In this document: positions 49,788 to 58,538 of the stretch, one piece after another
How positions within the stretch are numbered: the first letter of the stretch is position 1
How the letters are laid out: every line of letters starts with the position of its first letter
Assembly (NCBI RefSeq): GCF_024648825.1
Contig: NZ_JANBBE010000015.1
Coordinates: 122,213-186,212, forward strand
DNA: 64,000 nucleotides
Direction of reading: 5' to 3'
Origin: Lentzea californiensis
Lineage (GTDB): Bacteria > Actinomycetota > Actinomycetes > Mycobacteriales > Pseudonocardiaceae
Translations under genes and position numbers: made by a program
Notes under the pieces: model-generated
Seen by the model: only the letters and a program-made list of their open reading frames with translations
Databases searched by the model: none
Told to the model about the DNA's origin: nothing

Positions 49788-50482
49788 TGACCCTGCCCGA
49801 AACCGGCGAGGTGTCCGGCCGCCCCTCAGGGGTGGTCCGGACCCTCGTCATCGGCGCAGCGGTCCTCGCCGTGCTCCTGCTGGGCGCGGCCGTGGGCCTG
49901 CTCGTGAAGCTCCCCGGCTCCAGCTCGACCGCCGCGGCCCCGGCCTCCGGCTCCGTGGACGTCGGCTTCTGCCAGGACATGGCCATGCACCACCTGCAGG
50001 GCATCCAGATGGCGAACACCGCCAGGGACCGCTCGACCAGCCCGGAGATCCGCCAGCTCGCGTTCGACATCTCCTCCACCCAGCTCGAGCAGGTGGGGCG
50101 GATGAAGGGCTGGCTGATGATGTGGAACGAGCACGAGCAGAACCTCTCCGGGGTCTACATGAAGTGGATGGACGCGGCGGGAGTTCACGGCCACGGCGCC
50201 ACCACGCCCGAGGCCGGCAAGCCGATCATGCCCGGCATGGCCACGACGGACGAGCTGACCAAGCTGCGGACGATGCCCGCCGGGGACGCGTTCGACGTGT
50301 ACTGGCTGCAGCTGATGCTCCGCCACCACATGGGCGGAGCCCCGATGGCCGAGTACGCCTCGTCCGCCGGCGGTCAGACGTTCGTCCGCACGCTGGCCGA
50401 CAACATGCTGAAGTCTCAGTCCTCCGAGACCGAGCTGATGAAGGACTACCTGGCGAAGCGCGGAGCCGCCCCGCTGCCGTAG
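49787..50482 (+). CDS. DUF305 (ferritin-like, His-rich) secreted protein
   Basis: A 231-residue protein with an N-terminal membrane helix (VVRTLVIGAAVLAVLLLGAA) and an exported DUF305 domain with two HH signatures, FCQDMAMHHLQGIQMA and LMLRHHMGGAPMAEYA, each with Met and His likely to bind metal (copper has been suggested for some members). It is translationally coupled to the DUF3105 gene. Start ATG 49787. Confidence 0.88.
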   Translation: MTLPETGEVSGRPSGVVRTLVIGAAVLAVLLLGAAVGLLVKLPGSSSTAAAPASGSVDVGFCQDMAMHHLQGIQMANTARDRSTSPEIRQLAFDISSTQLEQVGRMKGWLMMWNEHEQNLSGVYMKWMDAAGVHGHGATTPEAGKPIMPGMATTDELTKLRTMPAGDAFDVYWLQLMLRHHMGGAPMAEYASSAGGQTFVRTLADNMLKSQSSETELMKDYLAKRGAAPLP

Positions 50483-50496
50483 CCCAGTGCTTCCTT

Positions 50497-50545
50497 GATG
50501 AGGGGAGCTTTCATAAACCTCAGGTTTATGAAAGCTCCCCTCATC
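50497..50545. terminator. Perfect 24-bp inverted repeat after the DUF305 gene
   Basis: Two 24-nt arms (50497-50520 and 50522-50545) are exact reverse complements, separated by a single C. The motif AGGGGAGCTTTCATAAACC recurs in mirror form. It lies 15 bp past the DUF305 stop and is the most regular hairpin in the window. It is probably a terminator of a lineage-typical repeat class. Confidence 0.75.
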
Positions 50546-50631
50546 ACTTTCACTCCCGCGCCGGTGCCCTGGCCCCATGGACAACCGCCTACCTCCGAGT
50601 AACGTGGGTCACACCTACTGGGAGGTAACCC

Positions 50632-52506
50632 ATGACCGTCGACGAGCGCGCGGCCAGGCAGGTCGCCGAACAAGCACGGGAAACCCGCTGGCAGCGACCG
50701 AGTTTCGGCAAGGAGCTCTTCCTCGGTCACTTCCGCATCGACCTCATCCACCCGCATCCGAGTGGTACCGCCGAGGACCGCGAACGCGGCGAGGCGTTCC
50801 TGGAGAAGCTCCGCAAGTTCACCGAGTCTCACATCGACAACGCCGTCATCGAACGCGACGCGCAGATCCCCGACGACGTGCTGAAGGGCCTCAAGGACCT
50901 CGGCGCGTTCGGCATGAAGATCAAGCCCGAGTACGGCGGCATCGGCCTCACCCAGGTCTACTACAACAAGGCCCTCATGCTGGTGGGCAGCGCCAACCCC
51001 GCGCTCGGGGCCATGCTCTCCGCCCACCAGTCCATCGGCGTCCCGCAGCCCGTCGCGATGTTCGGCAGCCCCGAGCAGAAGCAGGAGTTCCTGCCCCGGT
51101 GCGCCAAGGGCGAGATCACCGCGTTCCTGCTCACCGAACCGGACGTCGGCAGCGACCCGGCGAGGCTCGGGACCATCGCCACGCCCGACGGTGACGACTA
51201 CGTGCTCAACGGCGTGAAGCTCTGGACCACCAACGGTGTCGTGGCCGACCTCCTCGTCGTCATGGCCCAGGTACCGGACAAGGGCATCACGGCGTTCGTC
51301 GTGGAGGCGGACGCCGAGGGCATCACCGTCGAGAACCGCAACGCGTTCATGGGCCTGCGCGGTCTGGAGAACGGCGTTACGCGGTTCCACCAGGTCCGCG
51401 TGCCCAAGAAGAACGTCATCGGCAGGGAAGGCGCCGGGCTCAAGATCGCGCTGGCCACCCTGAACACGGGCCGTCTCAGCCTGCCCGCCCTCTGCGCGGG
51501 CAGTGCGAAGTGGTGTCTCAAGATCGCGCGCGAGTGGTCGTCGGAACGCATCCAGTGGGGTCTGCCGGTCGGCAAGCACGAAGCCGTCGCCGGCAAGATC
51601 GCCTACATCGCCGCGACCGCCTACGCGCTGGAAGCCGTGCTGGACCTCAGTTCCGAGCTCGCGGACGCCGGCAAGCACGACATCCGCATCGAAGCGGCGC
51701 TCGCCAAGCTCTACGCGTCCGAGAAGGCCTGGCTGGTGGCCGACGAACTGGTCCAGATCCGCGGCGGCCGGGGCTACGAGACGGCGGAAAGCCAGGCGGC
51801 GCGCGGAGAACGCGGCGTCGCGGCCGAGCAGGTCCTGCGGGACCTCCGCATCAACCGGATCTTCGAGGGCTCGACGGAGATCATGCACCTGCTGATCGCC
51901 CGCGAGGCGGTGGACGCGCACCTCAGCGTCGCCGGCGACATCATCGACCCGGACGCCGACCGCAACGCGAAGGTGAAGGCAGCGGCCAAAGCAGGCGGCT
52001 TCTACGCCAAATGGCTGCCCACGCTCGTCGTCGGCAAGGGTCAGACCCCGGCCGGCTACACGGAGTTCGGGCCGCTCGCCAAGCACCTGCGGTTCGTCGA
52101 ACGGTCAGCGCGCAAGCTGGCGCGGCAGACGTTCTACGCCATGTCGCGGTGGCAGGGGAAGATGGAGCGCAAGCAGCGGTTCCTGAGCCGGATCGTGGAC
52201 ATCGGCGCCGAGCTGTTCGCGATCAGCGCCACGTGCGTGCGGGCCGCGCAGGACGAGAACCCCAACGCCCAGGCGCTCGCGGACGCGTTCGCCAAGCAGG
52301 CGCGGATCCGGGTCGACGAGCTGTTCGAGAAGCTCTGGAAGAACACCGACGACAGCGACCAGGTGCTCGCCAAACAGGTCCTCGACGGCAACTACGCCTG
52401 GCTCGAGGAGGGCGTGGTCGACTCGTCGATCCCAGGCGGCTGGATCGCGGACTCCACGCACCACGAGTCGACGGCGGACAACGTCCACCGGCCGACACCT
52501 CGATAG
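50632..52506 (+). CDS. Acyl-CoA dehydrogenase (FadE type)
   Basis: A 624-residue FAD enzyme of the acyl-CoA dehydrogenase superfamily that makes the alpha,beta double bond in beta-oxidation. FAD-binding LTEPDVGSDPAR and the KLWTTNG loop, the C-terminal region YETAESQAARGERG and IFEGSTEIMHLLIARE are conserved. At 624 residues it is longer than the usual 380-400 residues because of an extra C-terminal domain, as in ACAD9/VLCAD-like actinobacterial FadE proteins. Its ATG follows GGGAGG by 5 nt. Confidence 0.93.
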   Translation: MTVDERAARQVAEQARETRWQRPSFGKELFLGHFRIDLIHPHPSGTAEDRERGEAFLEKLRKFTESHIDNAVIERDAQIPDDVLKGLKDLGAFGMKIKPEYGGIGLTQVYYNKALMLVGSANPALGAMLSAHQSIGVPQPVAMFGSPEQKQEFLPRCAKGEITAFLLTEPDVGSDPARLGTIATPDGDDYVLNGVKLWTTNGVVADLLVVMAQVPDKGITAFVVEADAEGITVENRNAFMGLRGLENGVTRFHQVRVPKKNVIGREGAGLKIALATLNTGRLSLPALCAGSAKWCLKIAREWSSERIQWGLPVGKHEAVAGKIAYIAATAYALEAVLDLSSELADAGKHDIRIEAALAKLYASEKAWLVADELVQIRGGRGYETAESQAARGERGVAAEQVLRDLRINRIFEGSTEIMHLLIAREAVDAHLSVAGDIIDPDADRNAKVKAAAKAGGFYAKWLPTLVVGKGQTPAGYTEFGPLAKHLRFVERSARKLARQTFYAMSRWQGKMERKQRFLSRIVDIGAELFAISATCVRAAQDENPNAQALADAFAKQARIRVDELFEKLWKNTDDSDQVLAKQVLDGNYAWLEEGVVDSSIPGGWIADSTHHESTADNVHRPTPR

Positions 52507-52514
52507 CCCGTTGC

Positions 52515-52563
52515 TGCACTGGGCAGGCTGATGGTGGTGCGGGCGCGGCACCTGCCCAGTGCA
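52515..52563 (+). terminator. Hairpin 1 after the acyl-CoA dehydrogenase gene
   Basis: A perfect 13-bp inverted repeat: TGCACTGGGCAGG at 52515-52527 and CCTGCCCAGTGCA at 52551-52563. It begins 8 nt past the stop. Confidence 0.7.
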
Positions 52564-52566
52564 CGG

Positions 52567-52603
52567 CCGGTAGGGGGCTACGTCCCCCGCATCCCCCTAC
52601 CGG
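52567..52603 (+). terminator. Hairpin 2 after the acyl-CoA dehydrogenase gene
   Basis: A perfect 11-bp inverted repeat: CCGGTAGGGGG at 52567-52577 and CCCCCTACCGG at 52593-52603, directly after hairpin 1. Two tandem hairpins may terminate both this gene and the convergent ROK gene. Confidence 0.6.
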
Positions 52604-52725
52604 CTCCCCTTGCAACGGAAGGACACAACCCTCCAGGAGGAGGTTCCGGTAACGCTAAGCCACAAAACACCGTTAACAGTTACGACAATTGAGTGAACTA
52701 CCAGGTGAGGGGTACTCAACTACTC

Positions 52726-53895
52726 TCAGAGAGTCACTGCGAATACCCATTCACGAGCGGCTTCTAGGCCCATCGCGATGGCCCCGGAGAGCACCGCTCC
52801 GTCGCCGAGCGAGCCCGCCACGATCCGCGGCGCCAGCGGTGTCATCGTGCGCAACGCGGCTTCCAGCGGCTCCAGCAGCAGGTCGACGTTCGACCCGACG
52901 CCGCCGCCCAGGACGACCAACTCCGGGTCGATCACCGCGGTGACGGCGGCGACGAGGAACGCGAGCCGTTCCGCTTCCAATCGCACGATCGCCAGAGCCT
53001 GAACGTCGCCTTTTCGCGCGAGTCCGAACACTTCACGCGCGGTGCGCGCCGTCAGCCCGCGCTCTCGCGCCAGTGCCACCAAGGATCCCGCCGACGCCGC
53101 GTCCTCGAACTGTCCACGACGGACGTCCGAAGAGGACTTCCCGTACGGCAGGAAGCCGACCTCGCCGGCCGCCCCGTGCGCACCGCGGAACAGCGTGCCG
53201 TCCACGACGATCCCCATGCCGACGCCGGTGCCCACCGTCGCGCACACGAACACGCGCGCGTCCTGCGCCGCCCCGTAGACGTGCTCGCCCAGGGCCGCCA
53301 GGTTCGCGTCGTTCTCCACGACCACCCCGGGCCCGAGCGACGCCTCCAGCCCGGCCAGGACACCCTTCGACTCCCAGCCGGGCAGCTGCGGCGCGTGCCG
53401 CACCACCCGTGACCGCTGGTCGATCACGCCCGGGCTGCCGATCACCTTCACCAGGACGTCCGTGAGAGCGATCCCAGCGTCGGCCACCGTCCGCTCGGCA
53501 AGGCCGGTCACCGTGCGCACCACCGCGGCGGCCGAGCGGCTGCGGTTCCGTTCGTCCACGCGGGCCACGACGGACCCGCCCAGATCGGCCAGCGCCACCC
53601 GGATGCGCTCGCGGCCGATGTCGGCGCCCAGCACGTACCCGGCGGTGGGATTCGACTCGTAGACGACGGCTGACCGGCCGGGACCCGACGTCGTGCGACC
53701 GGTGGGACGCACCAGGCCGTGGCGTTCGAGGTCGGCCAGCGCCTGTCCGACCGTCGGCTTGGACAGTCCGGTGTCCTTGGCGATCTGGGGACGCGTGGCC
53801 GCACCCGAACGGCGCAGCCGGTCGAGCACAGCGCGTTGGTTGAGCACGCGCATGCCCGCCGGTGTACCCACCTCTGGCGGCTTGCGGTCGCTCAC
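52726..53895 (-). CDS. ROK-family transcriptional regulator
   Basis: A 389-residue regulator: N-terminal winged HTH (residues about 15-75, TRPQIAKDTGLSKPTVGQAL) and a ROK sugar-kinase-like domain (DIGRERIRVALADLGG, VENDANLAALGE, GTGVGMGIVVDG). The zinc-binding Cys cluster of sugar-kinase ROK members (CxCGxxGCxE) is absent: the segment after GAAGEVGFLPYG has none of the expected cysteines. So it is a regulator rather than a kinase. It is divergent from the GH92 mannosidase at 54047, so sugar released by that enzyme may be its signal. Confidence 0.88.
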   Translation of the reverse strand: MSDRKPPEVGTPAGMRVLNQRAVLDRLRRSGAATRPQIAKDTGLSKPTVGQALADLERHGLVRPTGRTTSGPGRSAVVYESNPTAGYVLGADIGRERIRVALADLGGSVVARVDERNRSRSAAAVVRTVTGLAERTVADAGIALTDVLVKVIGSPGVIDQRSRVVRHAPQLPGWESKGVLAGLEASLGPGVVVENDANLAALGEHVYGAAQDARVFVCATVGTGVGMGIVVDGTLFRGAHGAAGEVGFLPYGKSSSDVRRGQFEDAASAGSLVALARERGLTARTAREVFGLARKGDVQALAIVRLEAERLAFLVAAVTAVIDPELVVLGGGVGSNVDLLLEPLEAALRTMTPLAPRIVAGSLGDGAVLSGAIAMGLEAAREWVFAVTL

Positions 53896-53977
53896 CTGGC
53901 GATTCTAGATCTTGATCGACTCCCGTCGCTCACGACCGCGGAGAAGACAGGTTGCGCGACAATTCCCGTCCGCTCCC

Positions 53978-53992
53978 TTGACAACGATGTCA
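53978..53992 (+). promoter_or_regulatory. Operator-like palindrome overlapping a -35 box before the GH92 gene
   Basis: TGACAacgaTGTCA (53979-53992) is a 14-bp inverted repeat, and TTGACA (53978-53983) is a consensus -35. The site lies between the ROK regulator and the GH92 gene, about 55-70 nt before ATG 54047, and would suit repression of the hydrolase. The binding protein is inferred; the repeat also resembles LacI-type operators of sugar genes. Confidence 0.5.
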
Positions 53993-54046
53993 CGTGCAGA
54001 AAAGGTCCCCACCAAAAGGGGCAGGCTAGGCGGCGGAAGGGTTGCA

Positions 54047-57000
54047 ATGAGGCAACTGGGGAAGAGAAGAACCAGAACTCTGTTGAGCGTTGCGATCACT
54101 GCGACACTGGTGTGTGGCGTCACCAACGGCCACGCGGCCGCCGCACCAGAGGAGCCAGGCGTGGGTTTTTCCTCGTCCTTTGAGGACGGTCAACCGCAAC
54201 CGTCGTGGGTCAGCACGGTCGAGACCGACGCGGCGGGGCAGCCGAAGTCGGCGGGCGTGATCGGCTCGAGCGGCACGGGGCTGCCCGGCAACGTCGCAGA
54301 CAAGGCGACCTTGGCGGCCAACGGCGAGAACGACGGCTCGGGCGAGGGCAAGGCCCAGCTCATCGACGGCACCACCAGCACCAAGTGGCTGGTCTTCGCC
54401 ACGACCGGCTGGGTGACGTTCGACTTCAAGACGAACCCCCAGACGATCAAGAAGTACTCGCTCGCCTCGGCGAACGACGCACCGGAGCGCGACCCGAAGG
54501 ACTGGACGCTGCAGGGTTCGAACGACGGCACGAACTGGACCGTCCTCGACACCCGCACCGGCGAGAACTTCACCGACCGGTTCCAGACCAAGGTCTACGA
54601 CATCGCCTCCCCGGCGTCGTACCAGCACTACAAGCTCGACATCACGGCGAACCACGGCGCGAACATCGTGCAGCTCGCCGAGGTCGAGCTGTCCGACGGC
54701 ACCACGACGCCCCCGGCGCCGAACATGCGCAGCCTCGTCGGCAACGGCCCCACTGGCGGCTACACGGCCAAGTCGCGGGTCGGCTGGACGGGTGTGAAGG
54801 CGTTCCGCGCCCAGGGCAAGCACACGACCGAGGGCCGTGCGTACAGCTACAACAAGGTCTTCGACGTCGACGTCCCGGTCAACGCCAAGACCGAGCTGTC
54901 GTACATGATCTTCCCGGACTTCGTCACCGACAACCTGAACTACCCGAGCACGTACTCGTCGGTCGACCTCGCGTTCTCCGACGGCACGTACCTGAGCGAC
55001 CTCAAGGCCGTCGACCAGCACGGCGCCGGGCTGTCGCCGCAGGGCCAGGGCGCGGGCAAGTTCCTGTACGCCAACCAGTGGAACAAGGTGGCGTCCACGA
55101 TCGGCGCCGTCGCGGCCGGCAAGACGATCAAGCGGATCCTGGTCGCCTACGACGGCCCCAAGGGCCCGACGGAGTTCGGCGCCTGGTTCGACGACATCCG
55201 CATCGGTGACGTCGTCACCAAGCAGTACGCGAAGCCTTCCGACTACGTGCTGACCACGCGTGGCACGAACTCGAACGGCTCGTTCTCGCGGGGCAACAAC
55301 TTCCCGGCGACCGCGGTGCCGCACGGCTTCAACTTCTGGTCGCCGATGACCAACGCGGGTTCGATCTCCTGGTTGTACGAGTACCAGCAGCGCAACAACG
55401 CGCAGAACCTGCCGACGTTGCAGGCGTTCACCACGTCCCACGAGCCCAGCCCGTGGATGGGTGACCGGCAGACGTTCCAGGTCATGCCGTCGGACAAGGC
55501 CCCGACGCAGGACCGCGCGCTGCGGGCGCTGCCGTTCAGGCACGACAACGAGGTCGCGAAGGCGCACTACTACGGCGTGACCTTCGAGAACGGCATGAAG
55601 ACCGAGATCGCGCCGACCGACCACGCGGCGGTCTTCCGGTTCACGTTCGCCGACACGGGCGAGAAGAACCTGGTGTTCGACAACGTCAGCAACCTCGGTG
55701 GTCTCACGCTGGACGCGGCGAACGGCGTCGTCACGGGCTACTCGGACGTCAAGAGCGGCCTCTCCACCGGCGCGACCCGCCTGTTCGTCTACGGCAAGGT
55801 CGACAAGACGGTCACGGCGAGCGGCCGGCTCACCGGCGCGGGCCGTGACAACGTGGGCGGCTACTTCTCGTTCGGCGACAAGACCGTCGAGCTGCGGATC
55901 GCCACCTCGCTGATCTCCGTCGACCAGGCGAAGTCGAACCTGGAGCAGGAGGTCTCGGCGTCCGACACGTTCGACGCCGTGCGCGACCGCGCCCAGGCCG
56001 CGTGGGACAAGATCCTCGGCATCATCTCGGTCGAGGGCGCGTCCGAAGAGCAGCTGATCACGCTGTACTCCAACATGTACCGGCTCTACCTCTACCCGAA
56101 CTCGGGCTTCGAGAAGGTCGGCGACAAGGTCCAGTACGCGTCCCCGGTGTCGCCGCCGGTCGGTGAGAGCACGCCGACGAAGACCGGCGCGAAGATCGTG
56201 GACGGCAAGGTCTACGTCAACAACGGGTTCTGGGACACCTACCGCACGACCTGGCCCGCCTACAGCCTCTTCACGCCGTCCAAGGCCGGCGAGATGGCCG
56301 AGGGCTTCGTCCAGCAGTACAAGGACGGCGGCTGGGTCTCGCGCTGGTCCTCCCCCGGCTACGCGGACCTGATGACCGGCACGAGCTCCGACGTGGCGTT
56401 CGCCGACGCGTACCTGAAGGGCGTGTCGAACTTCGACATCAAGGCGGCCTACGACGCCGCGGTGAAGAACGCGTCCGTCGTGCCGCCGAGCAACAACGTC
56501 GGCCGCAAGGGCATGGACCGCTCGATCTTCCTCGGCTACACCGGCAACGACCAGCTGGACGAGGCGTGGTCGTGGGCGATCGAGGGCTACGTCAACGACT
56601 TCGGCATCGCGTCGATGGCGAAGGCGCTGCACGAGAAGACGGGCGAGAAGCGGTACGCGGAGGAGCACGAGTACTTCCTCAACCGCGCCCAGAACTACGT
56701 GCTGACGTTCGACAAACGGATCGACTTCTTCCAGAACCGCAACGTCGACGGCTCGTGGCGCGTCGAGGACCCGGCGAAGTACAACCCGCAGGACTGGCGC
56801 TACGACTACACCGAGACGAACGGCTGGAACATGGCGTTCACGGTGCCGCACGACGGGCAGGGTCTCGCGAACCTGTACGGCGGGCGGGACAAGCTGGCGC
56901 AGAAGCTCGACTCGTTCTTCACCCTGCCCGAGACCGCGAAGTTCCCCGGCGGCTACGGCGGCGTGATCCACGAGATGATCGAGGCGCGGGACGTGCGGAT

Positions 57001-58276
57001 GGGCCAGTACGGCCACTCCAACCAGCCGTCGCACCACATCGCCTACATGTACAACTACGCGGGCAAGCCCTCCGGCACCCAGGAGAAGGTGCGCGAGATC
57101 CTGTCGCGCCTGTACGTGGGCTCCGAGCAGGGCCAGGGCTACGCGGGTGACGAGGACAACGGCGAGATGTCGGCCTGGTACCTCTTCTCGTCGCTGGGCT
57201 TCTACCCGCTGCAGATGGGCAAGCCGGCCTACGCGATCGGTTCGCCGCTGTTCACCAAGGCGACCGTGAAGCTGGAGAACGGCAAGAAGCTCGTCATCAA
57301 CGCGCCGAAGAACAACGCGAAGAACGTCTACGTGCAGGGCGTGAAGGTCAACGGCAAGGCGTGGAACAAGACGTCGCTGCCGCACGACCTGCTCTCGGCC
57401 GGCGCCACGATCGACTTCGACATGGGTCCCAAGCCTTCTGCGTGGGGCACGGGCGTGAACGACGTGCCGGACTCGATCACCAAGGGTGACGCGGTTCCGA
57501 CGCCGCTGCGCGACGTGGCTTCGGGCGTTGCCGTTGGTGCTTTGACCGACAACAACTCCTCGACCTCCGCGGTGGTCCGCTCGTTCGACTTCAAGGCCGC
57601 GGACGCGAAGGAGAAGGCGGAGTTCTACACGCTGACCAACGGCAAGACGGGCACGTCACCGTCGGCGTGGGAGCTGAAGGGCTCTTACGACGGCAAGACG
57701 TGGTCGACGGTCGACAAGCGCTCCGGTGAGAACTTCCAGTGGCAGCAGTACACCCGGTCGTTCAAGATCGCCTCGCCGGGCCGGTACAACTTCTACCGGC
57801 TGGAGTTCGCCGGCGACGTGACGCTGGCCGAGTTCGAGCTGATGTCGAAGCCGCTGCCCGCCGCCACCACCACGGTGACGGGCTCGGTCAACGGTCCGCT
57901 GCAGGTCAAGGGCGTGACCTATGTGGACGGTGCCACGATCAGCGGCCCGGTGACCGTTCAGAAGGGCGCCACGCTCTACGTCTTCGGCGGCGAGATCAAG
58001 GGCCCGCTGTCGGCGGCGGACGCGACCTCAGTGGTCCTGGTCGGCGCTCGCGTGGGCGGTCCGGTGACGGTCCACGGTTCTTCCTCGGAAGTCGCGGTGG
58101 AGAACTCCACGGTCGGTGGCCCTGTGTCACTGACGTCGAACAAGACCAGGTCAGTCGTGGCGGCCACCTCGGTCGGCGGGCCGTTGTCCTGCACGGGCAA
58201 CGACCCGGCGCCGTCGAACAACGGCTTCGCGAACGACGTGAAGGGTCCGAAGGCAGGACAGTGCGCTGGGCTGTAA
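54047..58276 (+). CDS. Secreted GH92 alpha-mannosidase with carbohydrate-binding modules
   Basis: A 1409-residue exported enzyme. Signal peptide: basic start, hydrophobic TLLSVAITATLVCGV, then Ala-rich cleavage region. Residues about 85-230 are an F5/8-type C (CBM32-like) domain (WTLQGSNDGTNWTVLDT). The GH92 region (about 400-1090) has FWDTYRTTWPAYSLFTP and the catalytic Asp/Glu motif GDEDNGEMSAW near 1032-1042. A second F5/8-type domain (about 1110-1265, WELKGSYDGKTWSTVDKRSG) and a C-terminal tail of GPV-containing beta repeats follow. GH92 enzymes cleave alpha-mannosides with calcium. ATG 54047 follows GGCGGAAGGG. Divergent from the ROK regulator. Confidence 0.93.
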   Translation: MRQLGKRRTRTLLSVAITATLVCGVTNGHAAAAPEEPGVGFSSSFEDGQPQPSWVSTVETDAAGQPKSAGVIGSSGTGLPGNVADKATLAANGENDGSGEGKAQLIDGTTSTKWLVFATTGWVTFDFKTNPQTIKKYSLASANDAPERDPKDWTLQGSNDGTNWTVLDTRTGENFTDRFQTKVYDIASPASYQHYKLDITANHGANIVQLAEVELSDGTTTPPAPNMRSLVGNGPTGGYTAKSRVGWTGVKAFRAQGKHTTEGRAYSYNKVFDVDVPVNAKTELSYMIFPDFVTDNLNYPSTYSSVDLAFSDGTYLSDLKAVDQHGAGLSPQGQGAGKFLYANQWNKVASTIGAVAAGKTIKRILVAYDGPKGPTEFGAWFDDIRIGDVVTKQYAKPSDYVLTTRGTNSNGSFSRGNNFPATAVPHGFNFWSPMTNAGSISWLYEYQQRNNAQNLPTLQAFTTSHEPSPWMGDRQTFQVMPSDKAPTQDRALRALPFRHDNEVAKAHYYGVTFENGMKTEIAPTDHAAVFRFTFADTGEKNLVFDNVSNLGGLTLDAANGVVTGYSDVKSGLSTGATRLFVYGKVDKTVTASGRLTGAGRDNVGGYFSFGDKTVELRIATSLISVDQAKSNLEQEVSASDTFDAVRDRAQAAWDKILGIISVEGASEEQLITLYSNMYRLYLYPNSGFEKVGDKVQYASPVSPPVGESTPTKTGAKIVDGKVYVNNGFWDTYRTTWPAYSLFTPSKAGEMAEGFVQQYKDGGWVSRWSSPGYADLMTGTSSDVAFADAYLKGVSNFDIKAAYDAAVKNASVVPPSNNVGRKGMDRSIFLGYTGNDQLDEAWSWAIEGYVNDFGIASMAKALHEKTGEKRYAEEHEYFLNRAQNYVLTFDKRIDFFQNRNVDGSWRVEDPAKYNPQDWRYDYTETNGWNMAFTVPHDGQGLANLYGGRDKLAQKLDSFFTLPETAKFPGGYGGVIHEMIEARDVRMGQYGHSNQPSHHIAYMYNYAGKPSGTQEKVREILSRLYVGSEQGQGYAGDEDNGEMSAWYLFSSLGFYPLQMGKPAYAIGSPLFTKATVKLENGKKLVINAPKNNAKNVYVQGVKVNGKAWNKTSLPHDLLSAGATIDFDMGPKPSAWGTGVNDVPDSITKGDAVPTPLRDVASGVAVGALTDNNSSTSAVVRSFDFKAADAKEKAEFYTLTNGKTGTSPSAWELKGSYDGKTWSTVDKRSGENFQWQQYTRSFKIASPGRYNFYRLEFAGDVTLAEFELMSKPLPAATTTVTGSVNGPLQVKGVTYVDGATISGPVTVQKGATLYVFGGEIKGPLSAADATSVVLVGARVGGPVTVHGSSSEVAVENSTVGGPVSLTSNKTRSVVAATSVGGPLSCTGNDPAPSNNGFANDVKGPKAGQCAGL

Positions 58277-58303
58277 CGCGTAACTGACCTTCATGTAGAC
58301 GAG

Positions 58304-58336
58304 AAGGGCCGCGTTCCGTCACGGAACGCGGCCTTT
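58304..58336 (+). terminator. Hairpin after the GH92 gene
   Basis: AAGGGCCGCGTTCCGT (58304-58319) pairs with ACGGAACGCGGCCTTT (58321-58336), one G-T wobble, 28 nt past the stop. Likely terminator. Confidence 0.75.
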
Positions 58337-58345
58337 CCCGTTCAC

Positions 58346-58368
58346 CTGAAAGGATCTATCCCTTTCAG
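58346..58368 (-). terminator. Short hairpin downstream of the CDF gene
   Basis: CTGAAAGG (58346-58353) and CCTTTCAG (58361-58368). The interval 58370-58538 shows no credible gene; small open frames there look like chance. Confidence 0.4.
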
Positions 58369-58538
58369 ACATACTTCGATGAGATCTTGGCAGTTCGCGC
58401 ACGGTTACTGGGGAGGCTGTTGTGGTGCCGTTCGAACGAGGCCGTGTGTGGGTGGCGGTGCCGCAGCCCAGGCTCCCGGTCGTTCCGTCACGAACCGGCG
58501 CGCAGTCCACCAAGGACGGGATCCGCGATCTACCCGGT

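Noticed and set aside
54026..57385. A 1119-residue open frame on the minus strand opposite the GH92 gene
   Set aside because: It is a mirror of third-position GC bias in a strongly coding gene. The product is Arg/Val/Leu/Asp-rich with no domain, and the opposite strand has clear GH92 and CBM32 homology.
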